DNA of 50,151 nt from Candidatus Peribacteria bacterium (GTDB taxonomy: Bacteria; Patescibacteriota; Gracilibacteria; UBA1369; 2-02-FULL-48-14): the NCBI GenBank assembly GCA_943354505.1, contig CALRCE010000005.1, positions 1-50,151 on the forward strand, written 5' to 3'. This document shows positions 16,500 through 24,692 of this stretch, one piece after another. Under the pieces are notes generated by a model. It was not told the DNA's origin. It made no database searches and saw nothing but the letters and a program-made list of their open reading frames with translations. The first letter of the stretch is position 1; each line of letters begins with the position of its first letter. Position numbers and translations under genes: made by a program.

Positions 16500-16712
16500 C
16501 GTACGGGCTTTGCAAGAGCCATACCAAAAAAACCTCGTCTTCGAAAACCTTGGGGGAATATCGCTCCGCTCACTCTCACGTCGTCACTCAGAAATGCCCG
16601 TGCAAGCACGGTCGCAACACTCGCTCCTAGTGAGTATCGAACCCTTCGGATTCTCATTCCTATCCCAATCTACTAAATTAAAAACATCCCGACAAGCGGG
16701 ACCTTTTTAATT
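16500..16712. other. Non-coding stretch between fic and tRNA-Gly(UCC)
   Basis: About 210 bases with no supported gene. It holds two small plus-strand palindromes, GGGCTTTGCAAGAGCC near 16504 and CCGTGC-AA-GCACGG near 16604, and the terminator-like stem at 16687. Neither is assignable. Confidence 0.4.
16687..16701 (-). terminator. Weak hairpin terminator after tRNA-Gly(UCC)
   Basis: On the minus strand TCCCG-CTTGT-CGGGA followed by TGTTTTTAAT, 12 bases beyond the tRNA 3' end. Confidence 0.5.
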
Positions 16713-16787
16713 TGGAGCGGGTGAGGGGAATCGAACCCCTCTCAACAGCTTGGAAGGCTGTGGTAATAGCCACTATACGACACCCGC
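16713..16787 (-). tRNA. tRNA-Gly (anticodon UCC), CCA encoded
   Basis: On the minus strand the acceptor pair GCGGGTG/CACCCGC closes a full cloverleaf. The anticodon stem ACAGC/GCTGT encloses the loop CTTCCAA with anticodon TCC, and the T arm is GAGGGGTTCGATTCCCCTC. The discriminator is U and the 3' CCA is in the DNA. It reads GGA and, by wobble, GGG glycine codons. Confidence 0.97.
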
Positions 16788-16826
16788 ATGAGCCTCATGC
16801 GGTCACCCCGCATCAGAAGCAAAGGG

Positions 16827-16854
16827 ATTCTAGCAAAACCCTAAGAACTTTCAA
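16827..16854 (-). promoter_or_regulatory. Promoter of tRNA-Gly(UCC)
   Basis: Minus strand TTGAAA, 16 bases, TAGAAT, then about 39 bases to the mature tRNA. The leader holds a hairpin ATGCGG-GGTGA-CCGCAT, probably removed during 5' processing. Confidence 0.6.
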
Positions 16855-16909
16855 GCAGATTTTAGGTTTACGCTTCAAAACAACCTGTTCCCAAGTTCAA
16901 AACAACGCG

Positions 16910-16915
16910 CTACAC
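16910..16915 (+). promoter_or_regulatory. Leaderless-type -10 box of rnhA
   Basis: TACACT, seven bases, then the ATG at 16923. Confidence 0.5.
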
Positions 16916-16922
16916 TCTGCCC

Positions 16923-17375
16923 ATGATCGTCGCCATTTACACCGACGGAAGTTGTCTCGGAAACCCCGGTCCAGGAGGTTGGGCTTATCTGATCGAGGCG
17001 GAAGGAAAGAAAATCCGTGGGCAAGGAGGGGAGTCGCCCACCACCAACAATCGCATGGAACTGCGTGCCCTCATCCAAGGACTCAAGCACGCGCAAACTC
17101 TCTACCCTGACCAAAAAGAGTTTGCTGTGTACAGCGACTCTTCTTGGGTGCTCAACACCTTAAAACTCAACTGGAAACGTAAAAAGAACCTCGATTTGTG
17201 GGAAGAGCTCGAGCCCTCATTGATCGGAAAGAAAATCAGCTGGAATTGGGTGCGCGGCCACAACGGTCATCCTCAAAATGAAGATTGCGATGCCCGGGCA
17301 CAAAAAGAAGCGGGTAAACAACCGAGAAATCTTCCCGATCTGCCCCCGCCTCCTAGACTCACGAGCTTATTTTAA
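16923..17375 (+). CDS. rnhA: Ribonuclease HI
   Basis: 150 residues. Cuts the RNA strand of RNA-DNA hybrids. Catalytic acids by family alignment are D8 (YTDGSCLGNPGPGG), E46 (NNRMELRAL), D72 (VYSDSSWVLNTL) and D123 (NEDCDARA). The basic handle region is short (NWKRKKNLDLWEEL), and a proline-rich tail of about 15 residues follows the core. It converges with trxA (4-base gap), with no obvious terminator between them. Confidence 0.95.
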   Translation: MIVAIYTDGSCLGNPGPGGWAYLIEAEGKKIRGQGGESPTTNNRMELRALIQGLKHAQTLYPDQKEFAVYSDSSWVLNTLKLNWKRKKNLDLWEELEPSLIGKKISWNWVRGHNGHPQNEDCDARAQKEAGKQPRNLPDLPPPPRLTSLF

Positions 17376-17379
17376 ATGC

Positions 17380-17697
17380 TTACAGAAGGGCATCCAACTT
17401 TTCTTGAAGCGCATCTTTGGGCAAAGCACCTGTAACACGATCCGCTTCTTCGCCGTTTTTAATGAAGACAAGCGTAGGAATGCTCATCACTCCATAGGTT
17501 TGAGCGGTGTCCATGCTTTCATCCACATTCACTTTGACAATTAGGACTTTTCCTTCGTAGTCGCCGGCGAGTTCATCCACAATAGGAGCGATCATCTTGC
17601 AAGGTCCACACCATTCTGCAAAAAAGTCGACCATCACCGGGATTTTGGACTTCAAAACGAGGTCAGCAAAATTTTGATCCGTAACGATGTGTGCCAT
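17380..17697 (-). CDS. trxA: Thioredoxin
   Basis: 105 residues from the ATG at 17695-17697, which gives standard thioredoxin length; an upstream in-frame ATG would add 12 atypical residues. The active site WCGPCK has C30 and C33, and the cis-proline loop is SIPTL. It reduces protein disulfides in the cytoplasm. TACAAT with 5 bases to the ATG is the likely -10. Confidence 0.95.
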   Translation of the reverse strand: MAHIVTDQNFADLVLKSKIPVMVDFFAEWCGPCKMIAPIVDELAGDYEGKVLIVKVNVDESMDTAQTYGVMSIPTLVFIKNGEEADRVTGALPKDALQEKLDALL

Positions 17698-17702
17698 AAT
17701 GA

Positions 17703-17708
17703 ATTGTA
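17703..17708 (-). promoter_or_regulatory. Leaderless-type -10 box of trxA
   Basis: Minus strand TACAAT, five bases (TCATT), ATG. Confidence 0.5.
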
Positions 17709-17744
17709 AGGGGTAGTAGGAGCATCCTAGCACGCTCCGCGGCC

Positions 17745-17773
17745 TTGAGAAAAGCCCGAAAATAAGTTATAAT
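17745..17773 (+). promoter_or_regulatory. Sigma70-like promoter of the amidase-SpoIID gene
   Basis: TTGAGA, 17 bases, TATAAT, then 19 bases to the ATG at 17793. It probably also drives the coupled tsaB. Confidence 0.65.
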
Positions 17774-17792
17774 AATAGGAATCAAAACACGT

Positions 17793-20700
17793 ATGGCACC
17801 CTCCAAATTGTGGACTTCACTTTCAGTAGCCTTTCTAGCCGGTTTTCTGGTCTTGATGGGCCAAGGCACTCCAACCTTTGCTGGAACCCTGAAAACCGAT
17901 GATTTTGTGATCTTGCAAAGGCAGCCTTCCGCTTCCATCATGCAGCTGGATCCGCACTACAAAAACAATGGACTGTTCATGTCCAAAGTCTACGAAGCGG
18001 GGCACTCTTTTGAACTGCTGGGACTCAACTGGCAGCAAAAATTGCCCGAAGGTACAGAAGCGGGTCTTGAAATTCGTTTCAGAACCGTGGCCGGCTCTTG
18101 GTCCGAGTGGCAAGAAATCCACGCCGACGAAGACGCGCCTTCGCAAGACAAACCCGTCGTGGCAGCAGGCTACGATCAAAGCGTTTGGAGCTACATGATC
18201 ACCGAAAAAAGCGACGCCTTTCAATACCGCGCCACCCTCAGCACCGAAAACACAGGCGTGACGCCCAAACTTTCAGACATTTCTTTCGATTACGTGGAAG
18301 GCGGAGAAAGTTCTGTCTTCACTAAGTTTGGAAATGAGCTCGAAAAATTAGTTTTCGATCAAGACCAAAACATCATCAGCCGTGAGGAATGGGGAGCCGA
18401 CGAAAGTCTTCGCGTGTCTTTGTCTAAAAACACCGAATTTGAATCGGAGCTCGACGATGAAGAAGTAGAAGAAGACCCCGACATGAAGATCGTAAAAACC
18501 GTGGACGAAGACGAGGATGGAAATCCGCTCTTGTGGCCCGAAGAATATCCCGCCGAAGTGAAAAAAATCATCATTCATCACACCGCCACCACAAGCAATC
18601 TAGATGATCCGGAAACCGCGATCCGTGCGATTTACTACTACCATGCCGTGACGCGTGGGTGGGGAGACATCGGATACAACTTTGTCGTGGCTCCCGACGG
18701 AACGGTCTACGAAGGCCGCGCCGGAGGAGACGGCGTGGTGGCTGGCCACGCTCAAGGTTACAACACCGGTTCAGTGGGCATCGCCTTGCTGGGGAACTAC
18801 GAAGAAAACGATCTGCCTGGAGAAATGATGAAAGGCCTTCAAGGCTTGATCTACGAAAAGGCACAGTTGCACGACATCGATCCCGATGGCACCAGCGAAT
18901 TCAGAGGAGAAAACTCAGACAATATTTTAGGGCACCGTGACGTTTCGAGCACCGCCTGTCCCGGAGAACACACCTACGACTATCTCGAAGACATCCGCTC
19001 AATGGTCGCCTTGGCCATGGACACCGCCAGCACCACCTCGACCAGCAAGCTCTACGCCTACAGCGAAAGTGGGGATAGAGATTTGATCGTTTTGAATCCC
19101 AATGAAGAAACAACCGTGGACATCAAAATCAAAAACACCGGTTCCAAAACCTGGGATAAAAACACGTTCTTAACGGTGAACGCCAACGACGAGGCAGATT
19201 CCATCGTCACCATTCCAAAAGATTCCAGCAAACGCACCGCGCTCATGAAAGAAACTTCGGTCAAACCAGGTTCGACCGCAACTTTCAGCTTCACCGTCAT
19301 TTCTGAAACCAGCGGCGGACTCGCTTCCTTCGACATGTCGCCCGTCTTCAACGGCAAAGAAAAATCCTCTCAAATGATGGAGCTCGCTTTCTTTGTGGAA
19401 GCGCCCAGCTTGGACTTCACGATTAAAAGTTCCAACGCGCCCACCAGCCTCGCACCCGGAGGATCTTCCACGGTGACCGTGGTTGTGAAGAACACCGGAA
19501 ACCTGACCTGGAAGAATAGTGGCGACGACACCGTGACCTTGATCAAAAATGGGGCCTCCAGCTTGAGCAGTAGCACGACTTTAGCGACCTTAAAAGAAGC
19601 GGAAGTGAAACCCGGAGCGTCGGGCACCTTCACCTTCACCATCAAAGCACCGTCCAAGGCAGGAACCTATTCTTTGTACTTCAGCCCTTCCATGAAGAGC
19701 TCGAACGCCAAAGCCAGCAGCTCCGCACAAATCAAAGTGACGGTGGCTGAAAGCACTCAAACGGCCTTGATTGTGGGCGCTTCCGAAGACCTAAGCTTCT
19801 CACCCGGAGAAGAAAAACTACTCTGGCTGCAAATCAAAAACACCAGCGGCAGCAGCTGGTCTCTCACCGGCAGTTCCGCCTTTAAAGTGAGTTTCAACAC
19901 GCTCAAGGGCTTCACGATTGGAACGCCGACCTATTCGTTTAAGAGCACCTTGGGGAACAACGTTTCAACCAAGATTTACTTCAAGGTCACGGCCTCCACA
20001 ACGCCGGGCACTTACAGTTTGAGCGTACAACCCAAACTGGGATCCAAAAACATTTTCACCAAACCCTACACCTTCAGTTTAACGGTGGAAGACACGACGG
20101 CCGATACAAGCGTGGAGTACGAAAACGCCATCCGTGTGAAACTCACGCCGGACAATGAAGTCGGTACACCCATCGTGACTTCTGAATCCAGCTTCAGCCT
20201 CTACTCCGGCGAAACCTTTCTCAAGACCTTCAAAGCCAACACGCGCGTCAAAGTGACTCCCAACGAAGATGGCAGCTTCACGGTGAGCTCAGGCAGTTCA
20301 AAGTGGACCGCCACTGAGGCCGTGCGCCTGGTGCCCGAGGAAGACGGAATCATGGAGATACTGACCATGGAGCAAGTGCCGGCCTGGAACACCTCTCTGA
20401 ACGACAATCTTTTCCGCGGGACCATTGAAGTCCGCACCGTGAACGATGAAACCGTGCTCATCAATGAATTGGCCTTGGAAGACTACGTGAAAGGAATTGC
20501 GGAAGTCTCCAACACCGACAACATCGAAAAGGTGAAAACGATTCTGGTTTTGGCACGAACCTACGCCTATTACTACCTCACCGAAGATGAAAAATTCCCG
20601 GGTCTACCTTACGACTTGGACGACGATCCGGAAGTCAGCCAAAAATACTTGGGTTACGGCTTTGAAATGCGCTCCGAAAACGTAGCGGAAGCCGCCGATG

Positions 20701-20990
20701 ACACGGCTGGAAAAATCGTGACCTACAAAAATACAGTCGTAAAAACACCTTATTTCAGCCAATCCGACGGAAAGGCCACCAAGAGCGCTAAATCTGTGTG
20801 GGGTTGGACCGACACGCCTTGGCTCGTTTCTGTCCCCGACAAATACTGCACGGACACGGACGGAACCTTTGAAGGACACGGAGTAGGACTCTCGGGTTGT
20901 GGAGCCACCGGAATGGCGGAACTCGGAAAAACCTTTGAAGAGATCATCAAGTACTACTACACTGGAGTGGCACTCAGCACCCTTCCATGA
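17793..20990 (+). CDS. Exported amidase_2/PGRP - Ig-like repeats - SpoIID/LytB protein
   Basis: 1065 residues. A signal peptide (about 1-30) leads to a region of about 220 residues of unclear fold. A PGRP/amidase_2 domain follows (about 254-410) with zinc ligands H262 (IIIHHTATT), H381 (LGHRD) and C389 (TACPGE), so it should cleave the N-acetylmuramoyl-L-alanine bond. Three Ig-like repeats of about 110 residues share the motif KNTG(S/N)xTW (about 445, 570, 685). The C-terminal SpoIID/LytB domain (about 870-1060) keeps the likely catalytic glutamate E904 (GIAEVS) and LARTYAYY. Both enzymes act on peptidoglycan outside the membrane. Its stop overlaps tsaB. Confidence 0.9.
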   Translation: MAPSKLWTSLSVAFLAGFLVLMGQGTPTFAGTLKTDDFVILQRQPSASIMQLDPHYKNNGLFMSKVYEAGHSFELLGLNWQQKLPEGTEAGLEIRFRTVAGSWSEWQEIHADEDAPSQDKPVVAAGYDQSVWSYMITEKSDAFQYRATLSTENTGVTPKLSDISFDYVEGGESSVFTKFGNELEKLVFDQDQNIISREEWGADESLRVSLSKNTEFESELDDEEVEEDPDMKIVKTVDEDEDGNPLLWPEEYPAEVKKIIIHHTATTSNLDDPETAIRAIYYYHAVTRGWGDIGYNFVVAPDGTVYEGRAGGDGVVAGHAQGYNTGSVGIALLGNYEENDLPGEMMKGLQGLIYEKAQLHDIDPDGTSEFRGENSDNILGHRDVSSTACPGEHTYDYLEDIRSMVALAMDTASTTSTSKLYAYSESGDRDLIVLNPNEETTVDIKIKNTGSKTWDKNTFLTVNANDEADSIVTIPKDSSKRTALMKETSVKPGSTATFSFTVISETSGGLASFDMSPVFNGKEKSSQMMELAFFVEAPSLDFTIKSSNAPTSLAPGGSSTVTVVVKNTGNLTWKNSGDDTVTLIKNGASSLSSSTTLATLKEAEVKPGASGTFTFTIKAPSKAGTYSLYFSPSMKSSNAKASSSAQIKVTVAESTQTALIVGASEDLSFSPGEEKLLWLQIKNTSGSSWSLTGSSAFKVSFNTLKGFTIGTPTYSFKSTLGNNVSTKIYFKVTASTTPGTYSLSVQPKLGSKNIFTKPYTFSLTVEDTTADTSVEYENAIRVKLTPDNEVGTPIVTSESSFSLYSGETFLKTFKANTRVKVTPNEDGSFTVSSGSSKWTATEAVRLVPEEDGIMEILTMEQVPAWNTSLNDNLFRGTIEVRTVNDETVLINELALEDYVKGIAEVSNTDNIEKVKTILVLARTYAYYYLTEDEKFPGLPYDLDDDPEVSQKYLGYGFEMRSENVAEAADDTAGKIVTYKNTVVKTPYFSQSDGKATKSAKSVWGWTDTPWLVSVPDKYCTDTDGTFEGHGVGLSGCGATGMAELGKTFEEIIKYYYTGVALSTLP

Positions 20991-21676
20991 TTTTAGCTTT
21001 AAACACGGCCCAGCCCATTCATGAGTTGGCTTTGTTGAGCGAAGATGAGGTGGATCATTCTTGTAAACTCATCCAAGAATTGACTTGGCCGGAAGATCGC
21101 AAAGACGTGGAAAATTTAGTACCTCGACTTCAAGAACTTTTGGACAATGCCGGCGCCACCAAAGAAGAACTCACCGCAATCGTCGTAGTCAAAGGCCCCG
21201 GATCCTTCACCTCGCTTCGAACGGGAGTGGCCTTTGCCAACGCCCTGGCAGAAGGACTCGGCGCCACCCACCCAATGGATTTGTTTGAAATGACGACCTT
21301 CGAAGCCCTGGCTCGCAAAGCCGCGACCGCCGACCCGCTTCTAGTTCTACTTCCCGCCGGCGGTCTCGACGCGGGCCTCTTCCACGGAGAACAACTTCAA
21401 GTCGGCCCGCTGAGCACTTTGCTCGCCACCTTGCCTCACGACCCCTCCTTTAAAGTCGCAGCTCAACTCGGCGAAACCCTCGCCGATGAACTCAAATCCA
21501 TCGCCCTCGAAAAAGAATGGCACGTGCTCGAAGCCCACGAATTCCAAACGCTCGGGGAAGCCCTCCAAACCCTTGGACTTCGAGGATTAAAAAAAGTTTC
21601 CATCGTGGAGCCCTTGTATTTAAAGGGCCCAAAGATCACGATGTCTTCCGATCCTTGGAAACAGCCTCGCGCTTAA
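20987..21676 (+). CDS. tsaB: tRNA threonylcarbamoyladenosine biosynthesis protein TsaB
   Basis: 229 residues; the TsaD paralogue needed for t6A formation. The N-terminal ILALNTAQPIHELAL and the family motif VKGPGSFTSLRTGVAFANAL mark the TsaB group; metal-binding histidines of TsaD are absent as expected. The C-terminal half is more divergent than usual. It starts 4 bases inside the stop of the cell-wall hydrolase gene, so translation of the two is coupled. rsmI follows after 16 bases. Confidence 0.9.
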   Translation: MILALNTAQPIHELALLSEDEVDHSCKLIQELTWPEDRKDVENLVPRLQELLDNAGATKEELTAIVVVKGPGSFTSLRTGVAFANALAEGLGATHPMDLFEMTTFEALARKAATADPLLVLLPAGGLDAGLFHGEQLQVGPLSTLLATLPHDPSFKVAAQLGETLADELKSIALEKEWHVLEAHEFQTLGEALQTLGLRGLKKVSIVEPLYLKGPKITMSSDPWKQPRA

Positions 21677-21692
21677 TTCACAAAATTAGACA

Positions 21693-22367
21693 ATGCTCTA
21701 CCTCGTCGCCACTCCCATCGGAAACCTCGAAGACCTCACGGTTCGCGCCCTGCGCATTCTCAAAGAAGTGGATTTGATCGCGGCCGAAGACACCCGTCAC
21801 TCCAGCATTTTACTCAAGCACTACGGCATTGAAACCCCTTGTACGAGCTTTCACAGCCATTCTTCCGACGCCAAAGCCAAGGCGCTCGCCGAAGAAATGG
21901 CCGCCGGCAAAAACATCGCTCTCATCACCGACGCCGGCACGCCCGGCATTTCGGATCCCGCCTGGGCCCTGATCCAAGCGGCCCTCGCGGCCAAAGTAGA
22001 AATCGTGCCCATTCCCGGTGCGGCAGCCTTTTTAACCGCACTCATGGGCAGCGGCTTGCCGATGAACGAATTCCTCTACCTCGGCTTTATTCCTGCAAAA
22101 AAAGGCCGCCAAACGCTCTTTGAGTCGCTGCGCGACCAAGAGCGCACGGTGATTCTCTACGAATCCCCGCACCGCATCCAAAAAACACTCGAACAAATGC
22201 TCGCCATCCTTGGCGCGGCTCGCACGGTCGTGCTCGCCCGCGAACTCACCAAGCTCCACGAAACCTTTCACCTTTGCACCCTCGGCGACCTCGCCACACA
22301 ATTCAAAAAGAACCCACCCAAAGGAGAGCTGGTGATTTTGGTGGCACCGGAGAATTTCAGTTTTTAA
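21693..22367 (+). CDS. rsmI: 16S rRNA (cytidine1402-2'-O)-methyltransferase RsmI
   Basis: 224 residues, a tetrapyrrole-methylase-fold enzyme that 2'-O-methylates C1402 in the ribosomal P site. Signatures are LYLVATPIGNLEDLTVRAL at the start, AAEDTRHSSILLKHYGI, LITDAGTPGISDPAW and FIPAKKGRQ. The family's optional C-terminal extension is absent. It probably shares the transcript of tsaB. Confidence 0.95.
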   Translation: MLYLVATPIGNLEDLTVRALRILKEVDLIAAEDTRHSSILLKHYGIETPCTSFHSHSSDAKAKALAEEMAAGKNIALITDAGTPGISDPAWALIQAALAAKVEIVPIPGAAAFLTALMGSGLPMNEFLYLGFIPAKKGRQTLFESLRDQERTVILYESPHRIQKTLEQMLAILGAARTVVLARELTKLHETFHLCTLGDLATQFKKNPPKGELVILVAPENFSF

Positions 22368-22376
22368 CATCTTGAA

Positions 22377-22496
22377 ATGGCTTCAAGTTCAGGAACAGAT
22401 TTAGATCTAGAAGGGGCTACTTTGAAAGATTTTTCCGACGACGCTGTGCTCACAAATGAAGAGCTTAGCTATTATTTGAGTCTTAAAAATCGTTAA
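22377..22496 (+). CDS. Possible 39-residue acidic peptide
   Basis: Opens 9 bases after the rsmI stop with ATG and ends in TAA; the translation starts MASSSGTDLDLEGATL and ends in YYLSLKNR. It is acidic overall, without signal or membrane helix. No Shine-Dalgarno site is seen, but few genes here have one. A 23-base palindrome follows it directly, which could end a tsaB-rsmI-peptide transcript. I do not recognise it, and chance remains possible. Confidence 0.35.
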   Translation: MASSSGTDLDLEGATLKDFSDDAVLTNEELSYYLSLKNR

Positions 22497-22501
22497 AGTC
22501 T

Positions 22502-22533
22502 TTATTTGGACATTGTCCAAATAAGAGCTTTTT
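22502..22533 (+). terminator. 11-base-pair hairpin with T-run (terminator or operator)
   Basis: TTATTTGGACA-T-TGTCCAAATAA (22502-22524) followed by GAGCTTTTT. The near-zero loop is tight for RNA, so the last pairs would open. Remaining bases to 22601 show nothing I can assign. Confidence 0.55.
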
Positions 22534-22601
22534 GAAAAATCAACATGTTAAAAGGTTCTTTCGCCCTCTTTAAAGTGAACATCATTTGAGAAATAGTCGG
22601 T

Positions 22602-22630
22602 TTGGAATTCGATAAGAAAACGACTAAACT
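22602..22630 (+). promoter_or_regulatory. Promoter candidate for the SLH protein gene
   Basis: TTGGAA, 17 bases, TAAACT, then 38 bases to the ATG at 22669. The leader carries no Shine-Dalgarno match. Confidence 0.45.
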
Positions 22631-22668
22631 AAAGTAAATTCCAATACTTTGGACTAAACCATCTTCCC

Positions 22669-24150
22669 ATGAAAAAACTTCTCACCCTGCTCCTTGCCTT
22701 GACCCTTTTGCCCGTGCCCCTGAGTTTCGCCGCCAGCGATCAAACCATAGAGACTCAAGACCTCCACGATTACCTCATGTTTGAAGAGGGAAGCTGGTGG
22801 ACCTACGACACCACCGTGACCGATTTGTACAGCGACACGATCACGACGACCGAAAGCACCGTCACTCAATCGGAATGCACCGAAACCGACGACTGTTTCA
22901 CCTTAACCGAAGCAACGGAACTGGACTCCACCGAAACAGTTATTCGCATCGAAGACGACACCGCTTACTATTCAAACCTGAACGAAACGCAGCTGGCTCA
23001 AGACTATGTGAAGCTCAGCCTAGACTCCTACAGCCAAATGATGCCCGACGAAGACTACGCTGCCTTTGGATTCACCACCTTTGACGCAGGAGCCACTTCT
23101 CTCAGCTGCGACTCAGAACTGGACACGGAATACAGCTTCAACGACGAAACGCACACCGCCATTGTCGAAGAGTGCACTTTAACCACTTCCATCGATGGGA
23201 CTCGCTTCCGCGTGCTCGCCACCAGCAATTACGTGAAAGGGATTGGGATGGTGAGCTCCACCGCCAAAGCCTACTACGGAACCATTGAGCTGATCGACAC
23301 CGAAGTCACTCTCACAGACAGCAGCCTCTCTTATGAGGTTTCCCCCTTCTCGGATGTAGAAAGCACCGACACCAACTTTGCCGCCATCGACTACTTAACC
23401 AACGAAGAAGTCTTCAGCGGTTACGAGGATGGGACCTTTTTGCCAGAGAACACCGTCAATCGTGCCGAGCTTCTTAAAATCCTGGTGGAAGCAAAATATG
23501 GAACTCCCGACGAAACGACCTACCAAAACTGCTTCACCGATGTGGGCACCGACTGGTACGCCAAATACGTGTGCTACGCCGAGGAACAAGGCTGGGTGGA
23601 AGGCTACCTCGATGGCAGTTTCAAACCCGCCGATCCGGTGAACAAAGTGGAGGCCCTCAAAATGCTTCTGCTTTCTCAAGGAGTGGATCTTGAAACGGAC
23701 TACCGTTACGTCTACGACGATGTGAACGAAGAAGATTGGTTCATGTCCTATGTGGTGACCGCCCAATCCATGGGCATTTTGGAAGAAGACGGCCAGTACT
23801 TCAGCCCCGACGCCGACCGCGATCGTAAAGGGATAGCCGAGAACCTGTACCGTTTATTGTTGAACCTTGAAATAGATAACTTCTCCGACCTCATGTCTGA
23901 GTTGGCCTGCCTGTACTACGAAGACACTTCACGACCCTACTCAGACGTGGAAGACGAAGTGATGACCATGCTCAGTGATCACGGCTACGAAAATGAGGAA
24001 GAACTCCAGGCCTACATCGAGTCCATTCGCGATTTCAGTTTCTTCCAAGATTTTGAAGCTCAGTTGAGTGCAGACATTGAATCCTCCTGCGCTGCCGATG
24101 TAGAGGCAAGCGGTGAAACACCAGAGAGCGTGGCGGCATCGGTGCTTTAA
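22669..24150 (+). CDS. Exported protein with three S-layer homology (SLH) domains
   Basis: 493 residues. A classic signal peptide (KKLLTLLLALTLLPVPLSFAA) is followed by an acidic, threonine-rich region of about 200 residues (unrecognised, possibly beta-rich). Three SLH domains occupy about 223-400: key parts are SGYEDGTFLPENTVNRAE, VEGYLDGSFKPADPVNKVE and a weaker third ending in RDRKGIAENLYRLL. SLH triplets bind pyruvylated wall polymers in bacteria that have them. The tail of about 90 residues is acidic and contains two cysteines. The likely role is surface anchoring. Confidence 0.88.
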   Translation: MKKLLTLLLALTLLPVPLSFAASDQTIETQDLHDYLMFEEGSWWTYDTTVTDLYSDTITTTESTVTQSECTETDDCFTLTEATELDSTETVIRIEDDTAYYSNLNETQLAQDYVKLSLDSYSQMMPDEDYAAFGFTTFDAGATSLSCDSELDTEYSFNDETHTAIVEECTLTTSIDGTRFRVLATSNYVKGIGMVSSTAKAYYGTIELIDTEVTLTDSSLSYEVSPFSDVESTDTNFAAIDYLTNEEVFSGYEDGTFLPENTVNRAELLKILVEAKYGTPDETTYQNCFTDVGTDWYAKYVCYAEEQGWVEGYLDGSFKPADPVNKVEALKMLLLSQGVDLETDYRYVYDDVNEEDWFMSYVVTAQSMGILEEDGQYFSPDADRDRKGIAENLYRLLLNLEIDNFSDLMSELACLYYEDTSRPYSDVEDEVMTMLSDHGYENEEELQAYIESIRDFSFFQDFEAQLSADIESSCAADVEASGETPESVAASVL

Positions 24151-24175
24151 GAACTATGCTGCCCCTGAGTCCCCA

Positions 24176-24204
24176 TTGACCTTTTGACCTAAAAAGCATA
24201 CACT
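24176..24204 (+). promoter_or_regulatory. Sigma70-like promoter of the RHH/RelE pair
   Basis: TTGACC, 17 bases, TACACT, then 26 bases to the ATG. A perfect palindrome TTTTTAATTAAAAA lies between the -10 and the start and could be the antitoxin operator. Confidence 0.6.
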
Positions 24205-24230
24205 TTTAATGGTTTTTTAATTAAAAACGT

Positions 24231-24446
24231 ATGACTTTACTGCAGATTCAAATAGACGATAAGCTTAAAAAGGCTATCTCAGAGAAGGCCAAGAAATACG
24301 GAGTCCCCAGTAGTTCACTCATTCGAATTACTTTGGTAAAAGCTTTCTTGGATGACGAACCCTGGGTAGAAGGGAATGTTTTTAACGCCGCAAGAGACAA
24401 CGAAGGCGAAGGAATCGCCATTGATGATCTGATCACAATGCTTTGA
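24231..24446 (+). CDS. Ribbon-helix-helix antitoxin candidate
   Basis: 71 residues. The N-terminal strand LLQIQIDDKLKKAISEKAKKYG and the following SSSLIRITLVKAFLDD fit a MetJ/Arc (RelB/DinJ-type) fold. The acidic C-terminal part would wrap the toxin. The RelE-like gene begins 2 bases after the stop. Confidence 0.78.
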   Translation: MTLLQIQIDDKLKKAISEKAKKYGVPSSSLIRITLVKAFLDDEPWVEGNVFNAARDNEGEGIAIDDLITML

Positions 24447-24448
24447 AT

Positions 24449-24688
24449 ATGACAGATAAAATTCAAAAGTTTTTCGATACTCAAGATTCAAAAACAAAGA
24501 ATCGATTAAAGAAGAAGCTTCTAGAGCTGAAGAAGAATCCTTTCGCTGGGAACAATGTCAAAAAGATGACTGGCTACGGGAAAAACGTTTTTCGACTTCG
24601 CGTGGGGGACATCCGAATCATCTATTTCGTTCACAAAAATCTCTCCATTGAGATTTTAGACATCGACCATCGCGGAAGCATTTATTAG
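24449..24688 (+). CDS. RelE/ParE-family toxin candidate
   Basis: 79 residues from the ATG at 24449. The segment KKNPFAGNNVKKMTGYGKNVFRLRVGDIRIIY, of which GKNVFRLRVGDIRIIY is the diagnostic part, and the final IEILDIDHRGSIY are typical of RelE-type mRNA interferases, with the usual basic residues and late aromatic. It would cleave mRNA in the ribosomal A site or, if ParE-like, act on gyrase; sequence cannot decide between these. It converges on the cyclase gene 4 bases away. Confidence 0.85.
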   Translation: MTDKIQKFFDTQDSKTKNRLKKKLLELKKNPFAGNNVKKMTGYGKNVFRLRVGDIRIIYFVHKNLSIEILDIDHRGSIY

Positions 24689-24692
24689 GCTT

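Noticed and set aside
16712-17110. A 132-residue frame beginning ERVRGIEPLSTAW
   Set aside because: It reads through the antisense of tRNA-Gly(UCC), a well-known source of false proteins, and then overlaps rnhA in another frame.
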